Part shown: positions 17,819 through 27,184 of the stretch, one piece after another
How positions within the stretch are numbered: the first letter of the stretch is position 1
Layout: each line of letters begins with the position of its first letter
Assembly: GCF_014237875.1 (NCBI RefSeq)
Contig: NZ_JACJVJ010000001.1
Span: 236,501 to 300,500, forward strand
Length of the DNA: 64,000 nucleotides
Reading direction: 5' to 3'
DNA from: Parasphingopyxis marina
GTDB lineage: Bacteria > Pseudomonadota > Alphaproteobacteria > Sphingomonadales > Sphingomonadaceae
Position numbers and translations under genes: made by a program
The notes under the pieces: model-generated
Told to the model about the DNA's origin: nothing
Database searches by the model: none
Seen by the model: the letters and a program-made list of their open reading frames with translations, nothing else

Positions 17819-20080
17819 ATGAGCGAGAAGAGCAATGTCGAGTTTTCGGAACGCGAGGCCCTGCTTTTCCACTCCTATGGACGCCCCGGCAAGATCGAGA
17901 TCGTCGCCTCGAAGCCGATGGCGACCCAGCGCGACCTGGCGCTCGCCTATTCGCCGGGCGTCGCCGTCCCGGTAAAGGCGATCGCCGAAGATCCTGCCAA
18001 GGCCTATGACTATACCGCCAAGGGCAATCTGGTCGCCGTCATCTCCAACGGCACGGCGATACTCGGGCTCGGCAATCTCGGCGCGCTCGCCTCGAAACCG
18101 GTGATGGAGGGCAAAGCCGTGCTCTTCAAGCGTTTCGCCGATGTCGATTCGATCGATATCGAGCTCGATACCGAGGATGTCGACAAGTTCATTTCCGCCG
18201 TCGAGATCATGGAGCCGAGCTTCGGTGGCATCAATCTGGAAGATATCGGCGCGCCGGCCTGCTTCATCATCGAGCAGACGCTGAAGGAGCGGATGAACAT
18301 CCCGGTCTTTCACGACGACCAGCACGGCACCGCGATCATCTCGGCGGCGGGCCTCATCAACGCGCTGCACCTGACCGGGCGGGACATCAAGAACGCCCGC
18401 ATGGTGGTGAACGGCGCGGGCGCGGCGGCCATCGCCTGCACGGAGCTGATCAAGGCGATGGGCATGCCGCACGACAATGTCATCATGTGCGATCGCAAGG
18501 GCGTCATCTACCAGGGACGCGAGGAAGGGATGGACCAGTGGAAATCCGCCCATGCCGCGAATACCGACGCCCGCACATTGGAAGAGGCCCTGTCCGGCGC
18601 CGATATCTTCCTCGGCCTGTCCGCGGCGGGCGCCTTGGAGCCGTCCATGGTCATGGAGATGGCCAAGCAGCCGATCATTTTCGCCATGGCCAATCCCGAT
18701 CCCGAAATCACGCCGCCCGAGGCGAAGGAAGCGCGGCCCGACGCGATCATCGCGACCGGCCGCTCGGATTATCCCAACCAGGTCAACAATGTTCTCGGCT
18801 TTCCCTTCATTTTCCGCGGCGCGCTGGATGTGCGGGCCACCACGATCAACGACGAGATGAAGATTGCCGCGGCCCAGGCCATTGCCGCACTGGCGCGCCA
18901 GCAGGTGCCCGAAGAAGTCGCCGCCGCCTACGGCACGTCGCACAGCTTCGGCCCCGATTACATCATACCCGCGCCCTTCGATCCCCGGCTGATGGAAATC
19001 GTTCCGGCCGCGGTCGCGCAGGCGGCGATGGATTCGGGTGTCGCCCGCTTGCCGATCCTCGACATGGACGAATATCGCCACACGCTCAAAGCGCGGCTGA
19101 ACCCGACGACATCGGTGCTGACGCTGGCCTATGAGCAGGCGCGCGCGCAGCCGCGCCGGGTGCTGTTCGCCGAGGGCGAGGAGGAAGTGGTGATGCGCGC
19201 CGCAATCCAGTTCCGCGACGGCGGGTATGGCGTGCCGGTGCTGGTCGGCCGCGACGACGTGCCGGACCGGCTGCGCGCGCTCGGCGTCGAAGACCCGGAA
19301 AGCATCGAATACCACAACAGCCGCAATTCGCCGCTCGTCCCGCAGATGGTCGACTATCTCTACGAGCGGCTCCAGCGGCGCGGTTATCTGCGGCGCGATT
19401 GCGAACGGCTGGTGAACCAGGATCGCAACATCTTCGCCGCGCTGCTGCTGGAACTCGGCGAGGCCGATGTGATGATCACCGGCGTCACCCGCCAGTACAG
19501 CCAGTCGCTAAGCCAGGTGATGAAGGTGATCGACCCGGCGGCAGGCCGCCGCCCCTTCGGCATCCATGTTCTCGTCGGCAAGCATCATACCGTGTTCATG
19601 GCCGACACCACGGTGAACGAGCGCCCCTCGCCCGAACTGCTAGCCGACATCGCCGAACAGACGGCCGCGGTGGCCCGGCGCATGGGCCACGAGCCGCGCG
19701 TCGCCTTTCTCTCCTATTCGACCTTCGGCAACCCATCGGGCAACTGGCTGGAGAATATCCGCGAGGCGGTGGCGCTGCTCGACGCGCGCGGCGTGAGCTT
19801 CGAATATGAAGGGGAAATGGCGCCGGACGTCGCGCTAAACCCCAGGCTGATGGAAAATTATCCGTTCAGCCGCCTGTCGCAGCCCGCCAATGTGCTGGTG
19901 ATGCCCGGCCTGCAATCGGCCAATCTCAGCGCCAAGCTGCTGCGCGAACTGGGCGGCGACCATGTCATCGGGCCGATGCTGATCGGCATGGAAAAGCCGG
20001 TTCAGATCGCCACCATGTCGGCGGCGGCAAGCGAGCTGGTAACTCTGGCCGTACTCGCGGCGGGCGGAATAGCGCGGTAG
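17819..20080 (+). CDS. maeB: NADP-dependent malic enzyme with phosphotransacetylase-like C-terminus
   Basis: The 753-residue protein is the fused MaeB type. A malic-enzyme part (about 1-430) has ALAYSPGVAVPVKAIAEDP, FHDDQHGTAIISAAGL and the NADP fold VVNGAGAAAIACTELI. The rest is a phosphate-acetyltransferase-like domain (RVLFAEGEEEVVMRAAIQF). It oxidatively decarboxylates malate to pyruvate. In such fusions the second domain is usually regulatory and responds to acetyl-CoA, not catalytic; that is family knowledge. ATG 17819 has GGGGAAG upstream. Convergent with bamE. Confidence 0.95.
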   Translation: MSEKSNVEFSEREALLFHSYGRPGKIEIVASKPMATQRDLALAYSPGVAVPVKAIAEDPAKAYDYTAKGNLVAVISNGTAILGLGNLGALASKPVMEGKAVLFKRFADVDSIDIELDTEDVDKFISAVEIMEPSFGGINLEDIGAPACFIIEQTLKERMNIPVFHDDQHGTAIISAAGLINALHLTGRDIKNARMVVNGAGAAAIACTELIKAMGMPHDNVIMCDRKGVIYQGREEGMDQWKSAHAANTDARTLEEALSGADIFLGLSAAGALEPSMVMEMAKQPIIFAMANPDPEITPPEAKEARPDAIIATGRSDYPNQVNNVLGFPFIFRGALDVRATTINDEMKIAAAQAIAALARQQVPEEVAAAYGTSHSFGPDYIIPAPFDPRLMEIVPAAVAQAAMDSGVARLPILDMDEYRHTLKARLNPTTSVLTLAYEQARAQPRRVLFAEGEEEVVMRAAIQFRDGGYGVPVLVGRDDVPDRLRALGVEDPESIEYHNSRNSPLVPQMVDYLYERLQRRGYLRRDCERLVNQDRNIFAALLLELGEADVMITGVTRQYSQSLSQVMKVIDPAAGRRPFGIHVLVGKHHTVFMADTTVNERPSPELLADIAEQTAAVARRMGHEPRVAFLSYSTFGNPSGNWLENIREAVALLDARGVSFEYEGEMAPDVALNPRLMENYPFSRLSQPANVLVMPGLQSANLSAKLLRELGGDHVIGPMLIGMEKPVQIATMSAAASELVTLAVLAAGGIAR

Positions 20081-20087
20081 CCCGTCA

Positions 20088-20117
20088 GGTTGGTCTGTCG
20101 GCCGGGCTCGACCAACC
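20088..20117. terminator. shared hairpin between maeB and bamE
   Basis: GGTTGGTC (20088-20095) and GACCAACC (20110-20117) form a perfect 8-bp stem in the 43-base gap between two convergent genes. There is no T-run on either side, so it may be a weak or Rho-assisted bidirectional end. Confidence 0.4.
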
Positions 20118-20123
20118 GACCCC

Positions 20124-20627
20124 CTAACCCTGCGGGTTATCGGCCGTACCGCCGCCCTGGTTGGAGCGGCCGACCTGGCCGATATTGCCGAACAGTTCCT
20201 GGAAGAAGCTGCGGTTGCGGCCCAGGGTCGGCGTTTCCTCGCCCCACGGATTCACAAAGGCGACCTGCTCCATGCCGATATGATCGACGGTGGCGACATT
20301 GCCCTGGGGATCGAAGCGCACGGCAATAATATCCTGCGCGACCGGGCGGGGATTGGCGAAGGCGAGCTGGCGGGTGTCGCGCGCCACATAATACCAGACC
20401 GGGGTTTCGCCGGGCTGGGTGAACTGGCTGGTAAAGGTCGGCCGGCCCAGGGTCGCTTCGACCGAGGCGCGGTTGTCGATCCCCGGTTCCACCGAATTGA
20501 TCAGCAGCTGTTCGCCGATATAGCCTTGATGATAGCGAACCCGCGCGCAGCCGCTCGTCACGACGCTCGTCGCCATCAGCGCCGCCAGCGTGGCGATCAT
20601 CGGGATAAGCCGCACATTCCGGGCCAT
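20124..20627 (-). CDS. bamE: outer-membrane assembly lipoprotein BamE
   Basis: A 167-residue SmpA/OmlA-family lipoprotein. The N-terminal signal ends in VVTSGC, a lipoprotein-type cleavage site. The BamE fold follows: YIGEQLLINSVEPGIDNRAS, TLGRPTFTSQF and TPVWYYVARDTRQLAFANP. It helps the BAM complex insert outer-membrane beta-barrels, which suits a cell with a large TonB receptor and an usher in the same window. The Gly/Asn-rich C-terminal tail is typical of alphaproteobacterial members. It is divergent from the bc1 chaperone gene. Confidence 0.92.
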   Translation of the reverse strand: MARNVRLIPMIATLAALMATSVVTSGCARVRYHQGYIGEQLLINSVEPGIDNRASVEATLGRPTFTSQFTQPGETPVWYYVARDTRQLAFANPRPVAQDIIAVRFDPQGNVATVDHIGMEQVAFVNPWGEETPTLGRNRSFFQELFGNIGQVGRSNQGGGTADNPQG

Positions 20628-20750
20628 TACAGTCTCCTTACGCGCAACGGCCCGTTACATCCGGCCATTGCAACTTGAAATCGGGCGCTCAATATGCGGA
20701 AGGAGGCCGCGATAGCAAGGCCGCATCGCAACGGGAGCCCCGCGCAAACC

Positions 20751-21278
20751 ATGTCTTTCCTTACCCGCCTGTTCGGCCGCGACCGGCCCCGCGAGGCCCT
20801 TGCACCGCTTTACCGCGCTATCGTCGGCCATGCGCGCGATCCGCGCTGGTATAGCGAGGGCGGCGTCCCCGACACGCAGGACGGCCGGTTCGACATGATC
20901 GCCGCGATTCTCTCGCTCGTGCTCATCCGTATCGAAGCCGAGGGCGAAGCGCATGCATCGGAAAGCGCGCTGCTGACCGAAGTCTTCATCGACGATATGG
21001 ACAGCCAGCTGCGGCAGCTCGGCATCGGCGACGTCATCGTCGGCAAGCATATCGGCAAGATGATGGGCGCGCTCGGCGGCCGGATGGCGGCCTATCGCGA
21101 AGGTTTCGCGCCGGGCGGCGATCCGAGCGAGGCGCTGGCGCGCAATCTCTACCGGGGCGAGGCCCCCGGCGCTGCGGAGCAGGCATTTGCCGCCGCGCGG
21201 CTCGAGGGCTTTGCCGCCGACCTCAAGACGACGGCCGCCGACGCAGTGCTGGCCGGGGCGCTGCCGGCACTGGCATGA
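20751..21278 (+). CDS. ubiquinol-cytochrome c chaperone family protein
   Basis: A 175-residue CBP3/UQCC1-type protein, recognised by the segment FDMIAAILSLVLIRIEAEG followed by LTEVFIDDMDSQLRQLGIGD and VGKHIGKMMGALGGRMAAYR. In mitochondria this family helps assemble cytochrome b of complex III; the bacterial role is inferred. ATG 20751 is chosen because it begins the usual MSFLTRLFG N-terminus; the only ribosome-like site (GGGAG) is rather far. Its stop overlaps the DUF177 start by four bases (ATGA), so the two are translationally coupled. Confidence 0.88.
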   Translation: MSFLTRLFGRDRPREALAPLYRAIVGHARDPRWYSEGGVPDTQDGRFDMIAAILSLVLIRIEAEGEAHASESALLTEVFIDDMDSQLRQLGIGDVIVGKHIGKMMGALGGRMAAYREGFAPGGDPSEALARNLYRGEAPGAAEQAFAAARLEGFAADLKTTAADAVLAGALPALA

Positions 21279-21811
21279 GCGCGCCGCCCGAATTTTCCCG
21301 CCCGCTGCCGCTCGACGCGCTGGGCGCAGGCGAGATCGAAAGGACGATCGAGGCCGATGCGGGCGAATGCGCGGCGCTGGCGACGCGATTCGGGCTCGAG
21401 GCGATCGAGAGGCTGGCCGCGCGCGCCATTGTGCGGCGCGACGGCCCGGCGGTGTTCGCGAAGGGGCAGGTAGAGGCCAGCGTCGTGCAGGCCTGTGTGG
21501 TGACCGGGGATCCGGTGCCCGGCGAGATCGCGGAGCCCTTCGACCTGCGCTTCGTGCCCGAGGGGCAGGCCGATGGCGCGGAGGAAGAGATCGAACTCAG
21601 CGCCGAGGAATGCGAGACGCTTTTCTATGACGGCAATGCCGTCGATCTCGGCGAAGCCGCCGCGCAGACCATGGCGCTGGCGCTCGACCCGTTTCCGCGG
21701 AGCGGGGACGCCGGCGATGCACTGCGCGAAGCCGGCGTGATCAGCGAGGAAGAGGCCGGGCCCTTCGGCGCGCTGAAGGGCTTGCGGGACAAGCTGGCCG
21801 GGAAGGACTGA
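21275..21811 (+). CDS. DUF177 (YceD-type) protein
   Basis: A 178-residue member of the YceD/DUF177 family, linked in other organisms to 23S rRNA accumulation. The family core is visible: ASVVQACVVTGDPVPGEIAEPFDLRF, an acidic middle, then VDLGEAAAQTMALALDPFPR. In many bacteria it sits before rpmF; here rpmF is absent and the partner is the upstream bc1 chaperone gene, to which it is coupled by a four-base overlap. It converges on ssb. Confidence 0.87.
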   Translation: MSAPPEFSRPLPLDALGAGEIERTIEADAGECAALATRFGLEAIERLAARAIVRRDGPAVFAKGQVEASVVQACVVTGDPVPGEIAEPFDLRFVPEGQADGAEEEIELSAEECETLFYDGNAVDLGEAAAQTMALALDPFPRSGDAGDALREAGVISEEEAGPFGALKGLRDKLAGKD

Positions 21812-21838
21812 CCGCCGCGCCCCGGGCGGGGCCGACGC

Positions 21839-22348
21839 CTAAAACGGAACGTCGTCGTCGAGATCGTCGTCGAAGGCGCCGCCGGCCGGGGCCGAGCCCG
21901 AGCTCTGGCCGCCGCCATAACCATCGTCCGACTGGCCGCCGCCCCAGGCGCCCGCGCCGCCGGACGCCGCGCCGCCGCCGCCTCCACCGCCGCCGTCCCG
22001 GCCGTCGAGCATCGTCATGCTGCCGTTGAAGCCGTCGATCACGATTTCGGTCGAATAGCGGTCGTTACCCGACTGGTCCTGCCATTTGCGGGTCCGCAGC
22101 TGGCCTTCGATATAGACTTTGGAACCCTTGCGCAGATAGCGTTCGGCGACATTGGCCAGCCCTTCGGAGAAGATCGCGACGCTGTGCCATTCGGTGCGCT
22201 CCTTGCGCTCGCCGGTCTGCTTGTCCTTCCAGCTTTCCGAGGTCGCGATGCGCAGGTTGCAGACCTTGCCGCCGTTCGAAAAGGTCCGGCTTTCGGGGTC
22301 CCGGCCCAGATTGCCGATCAGGATTACCTTGTTGACGCTGCCCGCCAT
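21839..22348 (-). CDS. ssb: single-stranded DNA-binding protein
   Basis: A 169-residue SSB. The N-terminal OB fold has the classic start [19 protein letters not shown] and the segment [21 protein letters not shown] Gly-rich disordered linker leads to the acidic tip [10 protein letters not shown], which binds partner proteins in replication and repair. The length and all family landmarks are normal. It lies 34 bases downstream of feoB on the same strand, probably with its own promoter, since iron control of ssb would be odd. Confidence 0.96.
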   Translation of the reverse strand: MAGSVNKVILIGNLGRDPESRTFSNGGKVCNLRIATSESWKDKQTGERKERTEWHSVAIFSEGLANVAERYLRKGSKVYIEGQLRTRKWQDQSGNDRYSTEIVIDGFNGSMTMLDGRDGGGGGGGGAASGGAGAWGGGQSDDGYGGGQSSGSAPAGGAFDDDLDDDVPF

Positions 22349-22382
22349 TATCGTCTCCGAGTCTCTTGGTTGAGGCTTTCGC

Positions 22383-24251
22383 CTACAACCCGGCGGCGGT
22401 TGCTGTCCAATAGGTTATTCCCGCCGCGGCATAGGCAAGGGCAAACAGGTAAAGCAGCATGAATCCCGGCCATCGCCAGCTGTTGGTTTCGCGCCGCGTG
22501 ACCGCGATCGTCGACAGGCATTGCGGCGCGAAAACGAACCAGGCGAGGAAGGCGAGGGCGGTCGGCAGGCTCCACCGGGCCTGCAGCCGCTGGGAGAGCG
22601 ATTGTTCGGCCTGCGCCTCGTCGCTCTCGTCGATCGAATAGGTGGTCGCGAGCGCCGACACGGCAACCTCGCGCGCCGCCATCGCCGGGATCAGCGCGAG
22701 GCTGATCTCCTCGTTGAAACCGATCGGCGCCATGACGACGTTGAGGCCCTTGGCGACGCGGCCGGCGGCCGAATATTCGCTTTGCGTCATCGTGCTGCCC
22801 TCGGGCACCTGCGGGAAAGAGAGCAGCACCCACAGGACGATGGTCGTCGCGAAGATGATCGTGCCCGCGCGCCTCAGGAAGATATAGCCGCGCTGCCACA
22901 GGCCGATCAGCAGGTCGCGCAGCGAGGGCAGCTGATATTTCGGCATTTCCATGATGAAGCTCGCCGCCGCACCCTTGGCGACCGTGCGCCGGAGGACCAG
23001 CGCGGCGAGCATCGCGCCGATGACGCCGGCGACATACAGGCCGAACAGCACCAGCCCCTGCCGCCCGATGCCCGGCCCCACCGTATCGTTGGCGATAAAC
23101 GCGCCGATGATGATCGTGTAGACCGGCAGCCGCGCCGAGCAGGTCATCAGCGGGGCGATGAGGATCGTCGTCAGCCGGTCCTTGGGATCGGCGATCGTCC
23201 GCGTCGCCATGATCCCGGGGATCGCGCAGGCGAAGGAGGAGAGGAGCGGGATGAAGGAGGATCCCGACAGGCCGAAACGGCTCATCATCCGGTCCATGAG
23301 GAAGGCCGCGCGCGTCATATAGCCCGTGCCTTCGAGCAGCAGGATGAAGAAGAAGAGGATCAGGATCTGCGGCAGGAAGACGATGACCGAACCGACGCCG
23401 TTGATCACGCCGTCGATCAGCAGGGATTTCGCGAATCCGTCGGGCAGGCCCGCATCGACGCCGCCGGCGATCCAGCCCTGCGCGGCCTCTATCCCGTCCA
23501 TCATCGGCGTCGCCCAGGCGAACACCGCCTGGAAGATCAGGAACAGCAGCGCCAGGAGCACCACGAGGCCGATCACCGGGTGCAGCAATATCCTGTCGAT
23601 CCGCCGCGTCCATTGCCGGCCCGGCGCCTCGCTGAGAATCGCCCGGCGGGCGAGATCGCGCGCGCGCCGAGTATCGAGGATCGTGTCATATTCGTCGCCA
23701 TCGCCGCGGCCCGGCTCGATTTTGCGCAGATTGCCCTGCGCCACCGCCTCGCCGACCGCGGCCTTGAGCTCCGCCATGCCGCGCTTGCGCACGGCGACGG
23801 TGGGGATCACCGGCACGCCAAGTTCGCGCGAAAGGATCTCGGGGTCGATCTCCAGCCCGTCGCGGGTCGCAAGGTCGATCATGTTGAGCGCGACGACCAT
23901 CGGCAAGCCGAGCTCGGCCAGCTGGAGCGCGAAGCGCAGGTGATTTTCGAGATTGGCCGCATCGACGACGACGATCAGCGCGTCGGGCAGTCGCTCGCCC
24001 TCCTGCTTGCCGATGACGACATCGCGCGTCACCGCTTCGTCGGGGCTCGAGGGATCGAGGCTGTAGGCGCCGGGCAGGTCGATCAGTTCGACCGGCCGCC
24101 CGTCCTCCAGCGCCAGCCGCCCGGCATGGCGCTCCACGGTGACGCCGGGATAATTGCCGACCTTCTGCCGCGCGCCGGTCAGCGCGTTGAACAGGGCGCT
24201 CTTGCCGGCATTGGGATTGCCGACCAGCGCAACCAGCGGGATCGTCGTCAC
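22383..24251 (-). CDS. feoB: ferrous iron transporter FeoB
   Basis: A 622-residue Fe(II) transporter. The cytosolic G domain has [14 protein letters not shown] (G1), [10 protein letters not shown] (G3) and ALNMIDLA (G4). The membrane part carries two Gate regions with the conserved Cys motifs [16 protein letters not shown] and [16 protein letters not shown]. It is shorter than E. coli FeoB (about 770 residues) but complete in core parts. It follows feoA with a four-base overlap and is probably controlled by the Fur-like box upstream of feoA. No feoC is seen. Confidence 0.96.
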   Translation of the reverse strand: MTTIPLVALVGNPNAGKSALFNALTGARQKVGNYPGVTVERHAGRLALEDGRPVELIDLPGAYSLDPSSPDEAVTRDVVIGKQEGERLPDALIVVVDAANLENHLRFALQLAELGLPMVVALNMIDLATRDGLEIDPEILSRELGVPVIPTVAVRKRGMAELKAAVGEAVAQGNLRKIEPGRGDGDEYDTILDTRRARDLARRAILSEAPGRQWTRRIDRILLHPVIGLVVLLALLFLIFQAVFAWATPMMDGIEAAQGWIAGGVDAGLPDGFAKSLLIDGVINGVGSVIVFLPQILILFFFILLLEGTGYMTRAAFLMDRMMSRFGLSGSSFIPLLSSFACAIPGIMATRTIADPKDRLTTILIAPLMTCSARLPVYTIIIGAFIANDTVGPGIGRQGLVLFGLYVAGVIGAMLAALVLRRTVAKGAAASFIMEMPKYQLPSLRDLLIGLWQRGYIFLRRAGTIIFATTIVLWVLLSFPQVPEGSTMTQSEYSAAGRVAKGLNVVMAPIGFNEEISLALIPAMAAREVAVSALATTYSIDESDEAQAEQSLSQRLQARWSLPTALAFLAWFVFAPQCLSTIAVTRRETNSWRWPGFMLLYLFALAYAAAGITYWTATAAGL

Positions 24252-24514
24252 GCCGCTTCGACTTCCGGTTCCGAAACGTCCACCTGGATGACAAGGGCAT
24301 GGGCCCGGCGCACGGCGACCGTCATCCGCCCGACCTTGCAGGCGACGGGATCGCGGCCGAACGGCGCGCGGTGCAGCGGCTCTATCGTAACGCCTTCGTC
24401 GAAGCCGAGTTCGCGCAGGCGCTTGGCGTCGCCGGGCGCGAGGGCGGCCCAGTCGATCGCGGCAATGCGCGCGGCCTGGTTTAGCGGCAAATCATCGAGA
24501 ATCACGCGACTCAT
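24248..24514 (-). CDS. feoA: ferrous iron transport protein FeoA
   Basis: An 88-residue SH3-like FeoA protein with the family pattern LGFDEGVTIEPLHRAPFGRDP followed by VAVRRAHALVIQVD. It supports FeoB function at the cytosolic side of the inner membrane. The end overlaps feoB by four bases. The start ATG 24514 lies 20 bases from a Fur-like box, so the pair should be expressed under iron limitation. Confidence 0.93.
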   Translation of the reverse strand: MSRVILDDLPLNQAARIAAIDWAALAPGDAKRLRELGFDEGVTIEPLHRAPFGRDPVACKVGRMTVAVRRAHALVIQVDVSEPEVEAA

Positions 24515-24533
24515 CCATTCAAAGTTCGTTGCT

Positions 24534-24552
24534 GCGAGTGATTATCAATAAC
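24534..24552 (-). promoter_or_regulatory. Fur-like box upstream of feoAB
   Basis: Read on the minus strand, this 19-base site matches the classical Fur consensus (GATAATGATAATCATTATC) at 14 of 19 positions by my count, with the central TTGATAATCA intact. It lies directly before feoA. Placement and match together make iron-dependent repression likely. Confidence 0.65.
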
Positions 24553-24577
24553 GAAAGCGAAAGGCCAGCCTTTGCTG

Positions 24578-25243
24578 CTATCGCCCCGGATAGCGCAAGC
24601 GGCCCAGGAAGCGCGTGACGCTGAACCGCTGGTCGGGATCGCCGGCCAGCCGCTTCTTGAAGGTTTCGAAATCGGCGACATTGCCGAGCCGCCGGTCGAG
24701 AAAGGCGATGGTTTCCGCCTCGCCCTCGCTCTCGTCGTCGAGCCAGGCCATGATCGTGGACCCGTAGACTCCGGCCAATATGCCCCGTTTGCTATAATGG
24801 TTGAAATCGGTCGCGGTATCGCCGGCCAACCGCCACATCGCATCGGCCGAACGCCAGGAGAGTTTCGCGGCAAGCGGCATGTTCTGCGGCATGGCGAGGA
24901 TCGCCAGCGCGCGGCGCAGCGCTTCCCTGGCCGGCCGGGCGATCTCGATACGCTTGAGCACCGCTGCGCGGATACGCTTGTGCACGGGCATCGCCGCCAG
25001 CTCTTGGGCGGAGAAAGCCGCCGCCATTTCCGCGTCGATTCCGGCGAACCAGGCATCGATCATGTCGGCCGCGCCTTTCGGAAAGGCGAGCCTCGCCTGA
25101 TCCGGATCGATCTCCAGCTCCTCCGCCGCGCGTTCCACCGCGGCATCGCTCCAGCCGTCGAACGCGGCATGGGCGGCGATACGCGGCGCGAGATGCGTCC
25201 TCATTTCGTCGAGTGTCGGGTCCTGGGGAAGCGGTTCGGCCAT
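24578..25243 (-). CDS. COQ9-family ubiquinone biosynthesis protein
   Basis: A 221-residue COQ9/RpsU-like protein. It shows the TetR-like helical core (FDGWSDAAVERAAEELEIDP, ARLAFPKGAADMIDAWFAGI), the conserved SADAMWRLAGDTATDFNHYSKR region, and a C-terminal helix suited to lipid binding. COQ9 binds lipids and presents ubiquinone precursors to COQ7 in eukaryotes; bacterial members are presumed similar. ATG 25243 is preferred; an in-frame ATG at 25255 adds four residues. It is upstream of feoA on the same strand but separated by the Fur-box region. Confidence 0.9.
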   Translation of the reverse strand: MAEPLPQDPTLDEMRTHLAPRIAAHAAFDGWSDAAVERAAEELEIDPDQARLAFPKGAADMIDAWFAGIDAEMAAAFSAQELAAMPVHKRIRAAVLKRIEIARPAREALRRALAILAMPQNMPLAAKLSWRSADAMWRLAGDTATDFNHYSKRGILAGVYGSTIMAWLDDESEGEAETIAFLDRRLGNVADFETFKKRLAGDPDQRFSVTRFLGRLRYPGR

Positions 25244-25390
25244 GCGCCCGTCCATAGGCCGATCGGCGGTGCGCGCCAAGCCATGCGGCGCGTGGGGAGG
25301 AGATGCGCAGATGACAGGCAGCCACGCTTTTGGTAGTTCAGGCGCGCAATGCGGCCCTTGGGCGGGCCGCCAATAAAAGAGGGGACGCAA

Positions 25391-25969
25391 ATGGCAAAAT
25401 TATTCGGGAATCTGAACCTTGTGCTGGCCGTCGGCGTGGTCGTGCTGCTGGCGATCATGTTCGGCCTTCATGGCGATGTGATGGGCGAAGGCTATGCCAA
25501 TGCCTTCATGCGTTATCTCCACGTGCTGTGCGGCATCATGTGGATCGGCCTGCTCTATTATTTCAACTTCGTGCAGGTGCCGGCGATGCCGGGCATCCCC
25601 GCCGAACAGAAAGGCGCGGTGACCGGCCATATCGCCCCCAAGGCGCTGTTCTGGTTCCGCTGGGCGGCCGCCTTCACGGTGCTGACCGGGCTCACCGTCG
25701 CGCATCTTTCGGGCTATGTTACCGAGGCGCTGACCTTGCAGCCGGGCGTTCGCCTGATCGGCATCGGCATGTGGATGGCGCTGATCATGGCGTTCAACGT
25801 CTGGTTCATCATCTGGCCTGCCCAGAAGAAGATCCTCGGCATCGTCGAGGCGGATGACGCCGCCAAGGCCGCAGCCGCGCCGCGCGCCTTGATCGCATCG
25901 CGGCTCAACACGCTGCTTTCGATCCCCATGCTCTACTGCATGGTGACGCAGGGCATGCTCGGCAGCTAG
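25391..25969 (+). CDS. urate-hydroxylase PuuD-like membrane protein
   Basis: A 192-residue membrane protein with about five helices, including YLHVLCGIMWIGLLYYFNFV, FWFRWAAAFTVLTGLTVAHL and MWMALIMAFNVWFIIWPAQK. These match the membrane domain of PuuD-type urate hydroxylases, but the C-terminal cytochrome c domain of full PuuD is absent (no CxxCH), so enzymatic activity should not be assumed. Conserved His and Trp in the helices could bind haem. Start ATG 25391 follows GGGGACG. It is divergent from COQ9 and followed by a terminator. Confidence 0.8.
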   Translation: MAKLFGNLNLVLAVGVVVLLAIMFGLHGDVMGEGYANAFMRYLHVLCGIMWIGLLYYFNFVQVPAMPGIPAEQKGAVTGHIAPKALFWFRWAAAFTVLTGLTVAHLSGYVTEALTLQPGVRLIGIGMWMALIMAFNVWFIIWPAQKKILGIVEADDAAKAAAAPRALIASRLNTLLSIPMLYCMVTQGMLGS

Positions 25970-26012
25970 CCGCGCGCGTCGGCCCGGCTTTAGGCGGGCC
26001 TAGAAAAGCTTG

Positions 26013-26050
26013 GACGCCGCGCTCTGGTCAAGGGCGCGGCGTCTCTTATT
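26013..26050 (+). terminator. terminator after the PuuD-like gene
   Basis: GACGCCGCGC (26013-26022) pairs perfectly with GCGCGGCGTC (26034-26043) and is followed by TCTTATTT. A smaller hairpin, GGCCCG/CGGGCC (25981-26000), precedes it. Confidence 0.7.
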
Positions 26051-26083
26051 TACAGCCAAGACATTCTTGCAGGGGACCCCTTC

Positions 26084-27181
26084 ATGGCTTCGCTTTTCGA
26101 TCCCATTACGCTTGGCGCGATAGAGGCGCCCAACCGCATCCTGATGGCGCCGCTCACGCGCGCCCGCGCGACGCGAGACCATGTGCCGACGCCGGTCATG
26201 GCCGAATATTACAGCCAGCGCGCCGGCGCGGGCCTGATCATTTCCGAAGCGACCGGCATGTCCCGCCAGGGGCTGGGCTGGCCCTTTGCCCCGGGCCTGT
26301 GGACCGACGAGCAGACCGAAGCCTGGAAGCCGATCACCGCCGCCGTCCACGATGCCGGCGGACGGATCGTCTCCCAGCTCTGGCATATGGGGCGGATCGT
26401 CCATCCTTCCTTTCTCGGCGGCGGACAGCCGGTTTCCGCCTCGGCGACGACCGCGCCCGGACAGGCGCACACCTATGACGGCAAGCAGGACTATGCCGAG
26501 GCCCGGCCGCTGCGCGCGGACGAAATTCCCGGGTTGCTTGACGATTATGCCCGGGCCGCGCGCAACGCCATGCTGGCCGGCTTCGATGGCGTTCAGATCC
26601 ATGCCGCTAACGGCTATCTGATCGACCAGTTCCTGCGCGACGGCACCAATCTGCGCGACGATGCCTATGGCGGATCGCCGGACAACCGCACGCGGCTGCT
26701 CGACGAGATCGCCCGCACCGTCGTCCGCGAAGTCGGGGGCGACCGCACCTCGGTCCGCCTCTCGCCCAATGGCGATTCGCAAGGGACCAACGACAGCCAT
26801 CCCGAAAATGTGTTTCCGCTGGCCGCGCAGAAGCTTGCCGATGCCGGCATCGCCTTTCTCGAACTGCGCGAACCCGGGCCGGACGGCACTTTCGGGCAAA
26901 CCGACGTGCCGAAGCTCTCGCCGCTGATCCGCAAGGCCTTTAGCGGCCCGCTGATCCTCAATTCCGACTATGGCAAGGAAGATGGGCAGGCTGCGCTCGA
27001 CAGCGGCATCGCCGATGCGATCACCTATGGCCGGCCGTTCATTTCCAACCCCGATCTGCCGTGCCGCTTCGCCGAGAACATCCCGCTCGCCGAGGGCGAT
27101 TACCAGACCTGGTACAGCCAGGGCCGCGAAGGCTATGTCGATTATCCCTTCGCTGCGGCAACCGCCGCCGCAGCGGGATAG
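26084..27181 (+). CDS. alkene reductase, old yellow enzyme family
   Basis: A 365-residue FMN-dependent TIM barrel. It reduces activated C=C bonds with NAD(P)H. Diagnostic segments are NRILMAPLTRARAT, LWHMGRIVHPSF, the substrate-binding QIHAANGYLIDQFLRDG (His-x-x-Asn), AYGGSPDNRTRLLDEI and the phosphate-binding DAITYGRPFISNPDL. Length and motifs match NemA-type reductases of electrophiles such as maleimides or nitrate esters. It stands alone between a terminator and the convergent ribH. The physiological substrate is unknown. Confidence 0.93.
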   Translation: MASLFDPITLGAIEAPNRILMAPLTRARATRDHVPTPVMAEYYSQRAGAGLIISEATGMSRQGLGWPFAPGLWTDEQTEAWKPITAAVHDAGGRIVSQLWHMGRIVHPSFLGGGQPVSASATTAPGQAHTYDGKQDYAEARPLRADEIPGLLDDYARAARNAMLAGFDGVQIHAANGYLIDQFLRDGTNLRDDAYGGSPDNRTRLLDEIARTVVREVGGDRTSVRLSPNGDSQGTNDSHPENVFPLAAQKLADAGIAFLELREPGPDGTFGQTDVPKLSPLIRKAFSGPLILNSDYGKEDGQAALDSGIADAITYGRPFISNPDLPCRFAENIPLAEGDYQTWYSQGREGYVDYPFAAATAAAAG

Positions 27182-27184
27182 CGG

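Noticed and set aside
17715-17819. N-terminal extension of MutS from TTG 17819
   Set aside because: It would overlap the divergent maeB start and its ribosome site; MutS homology begins after ATG 17714.
22521-24551. Long plus-strand open frame opposite feoB and feoA
   Set aside because: FeoB and FeoA motifs are unambiguous on the minus strand; this frame is extremely Arg/Asp-rich.
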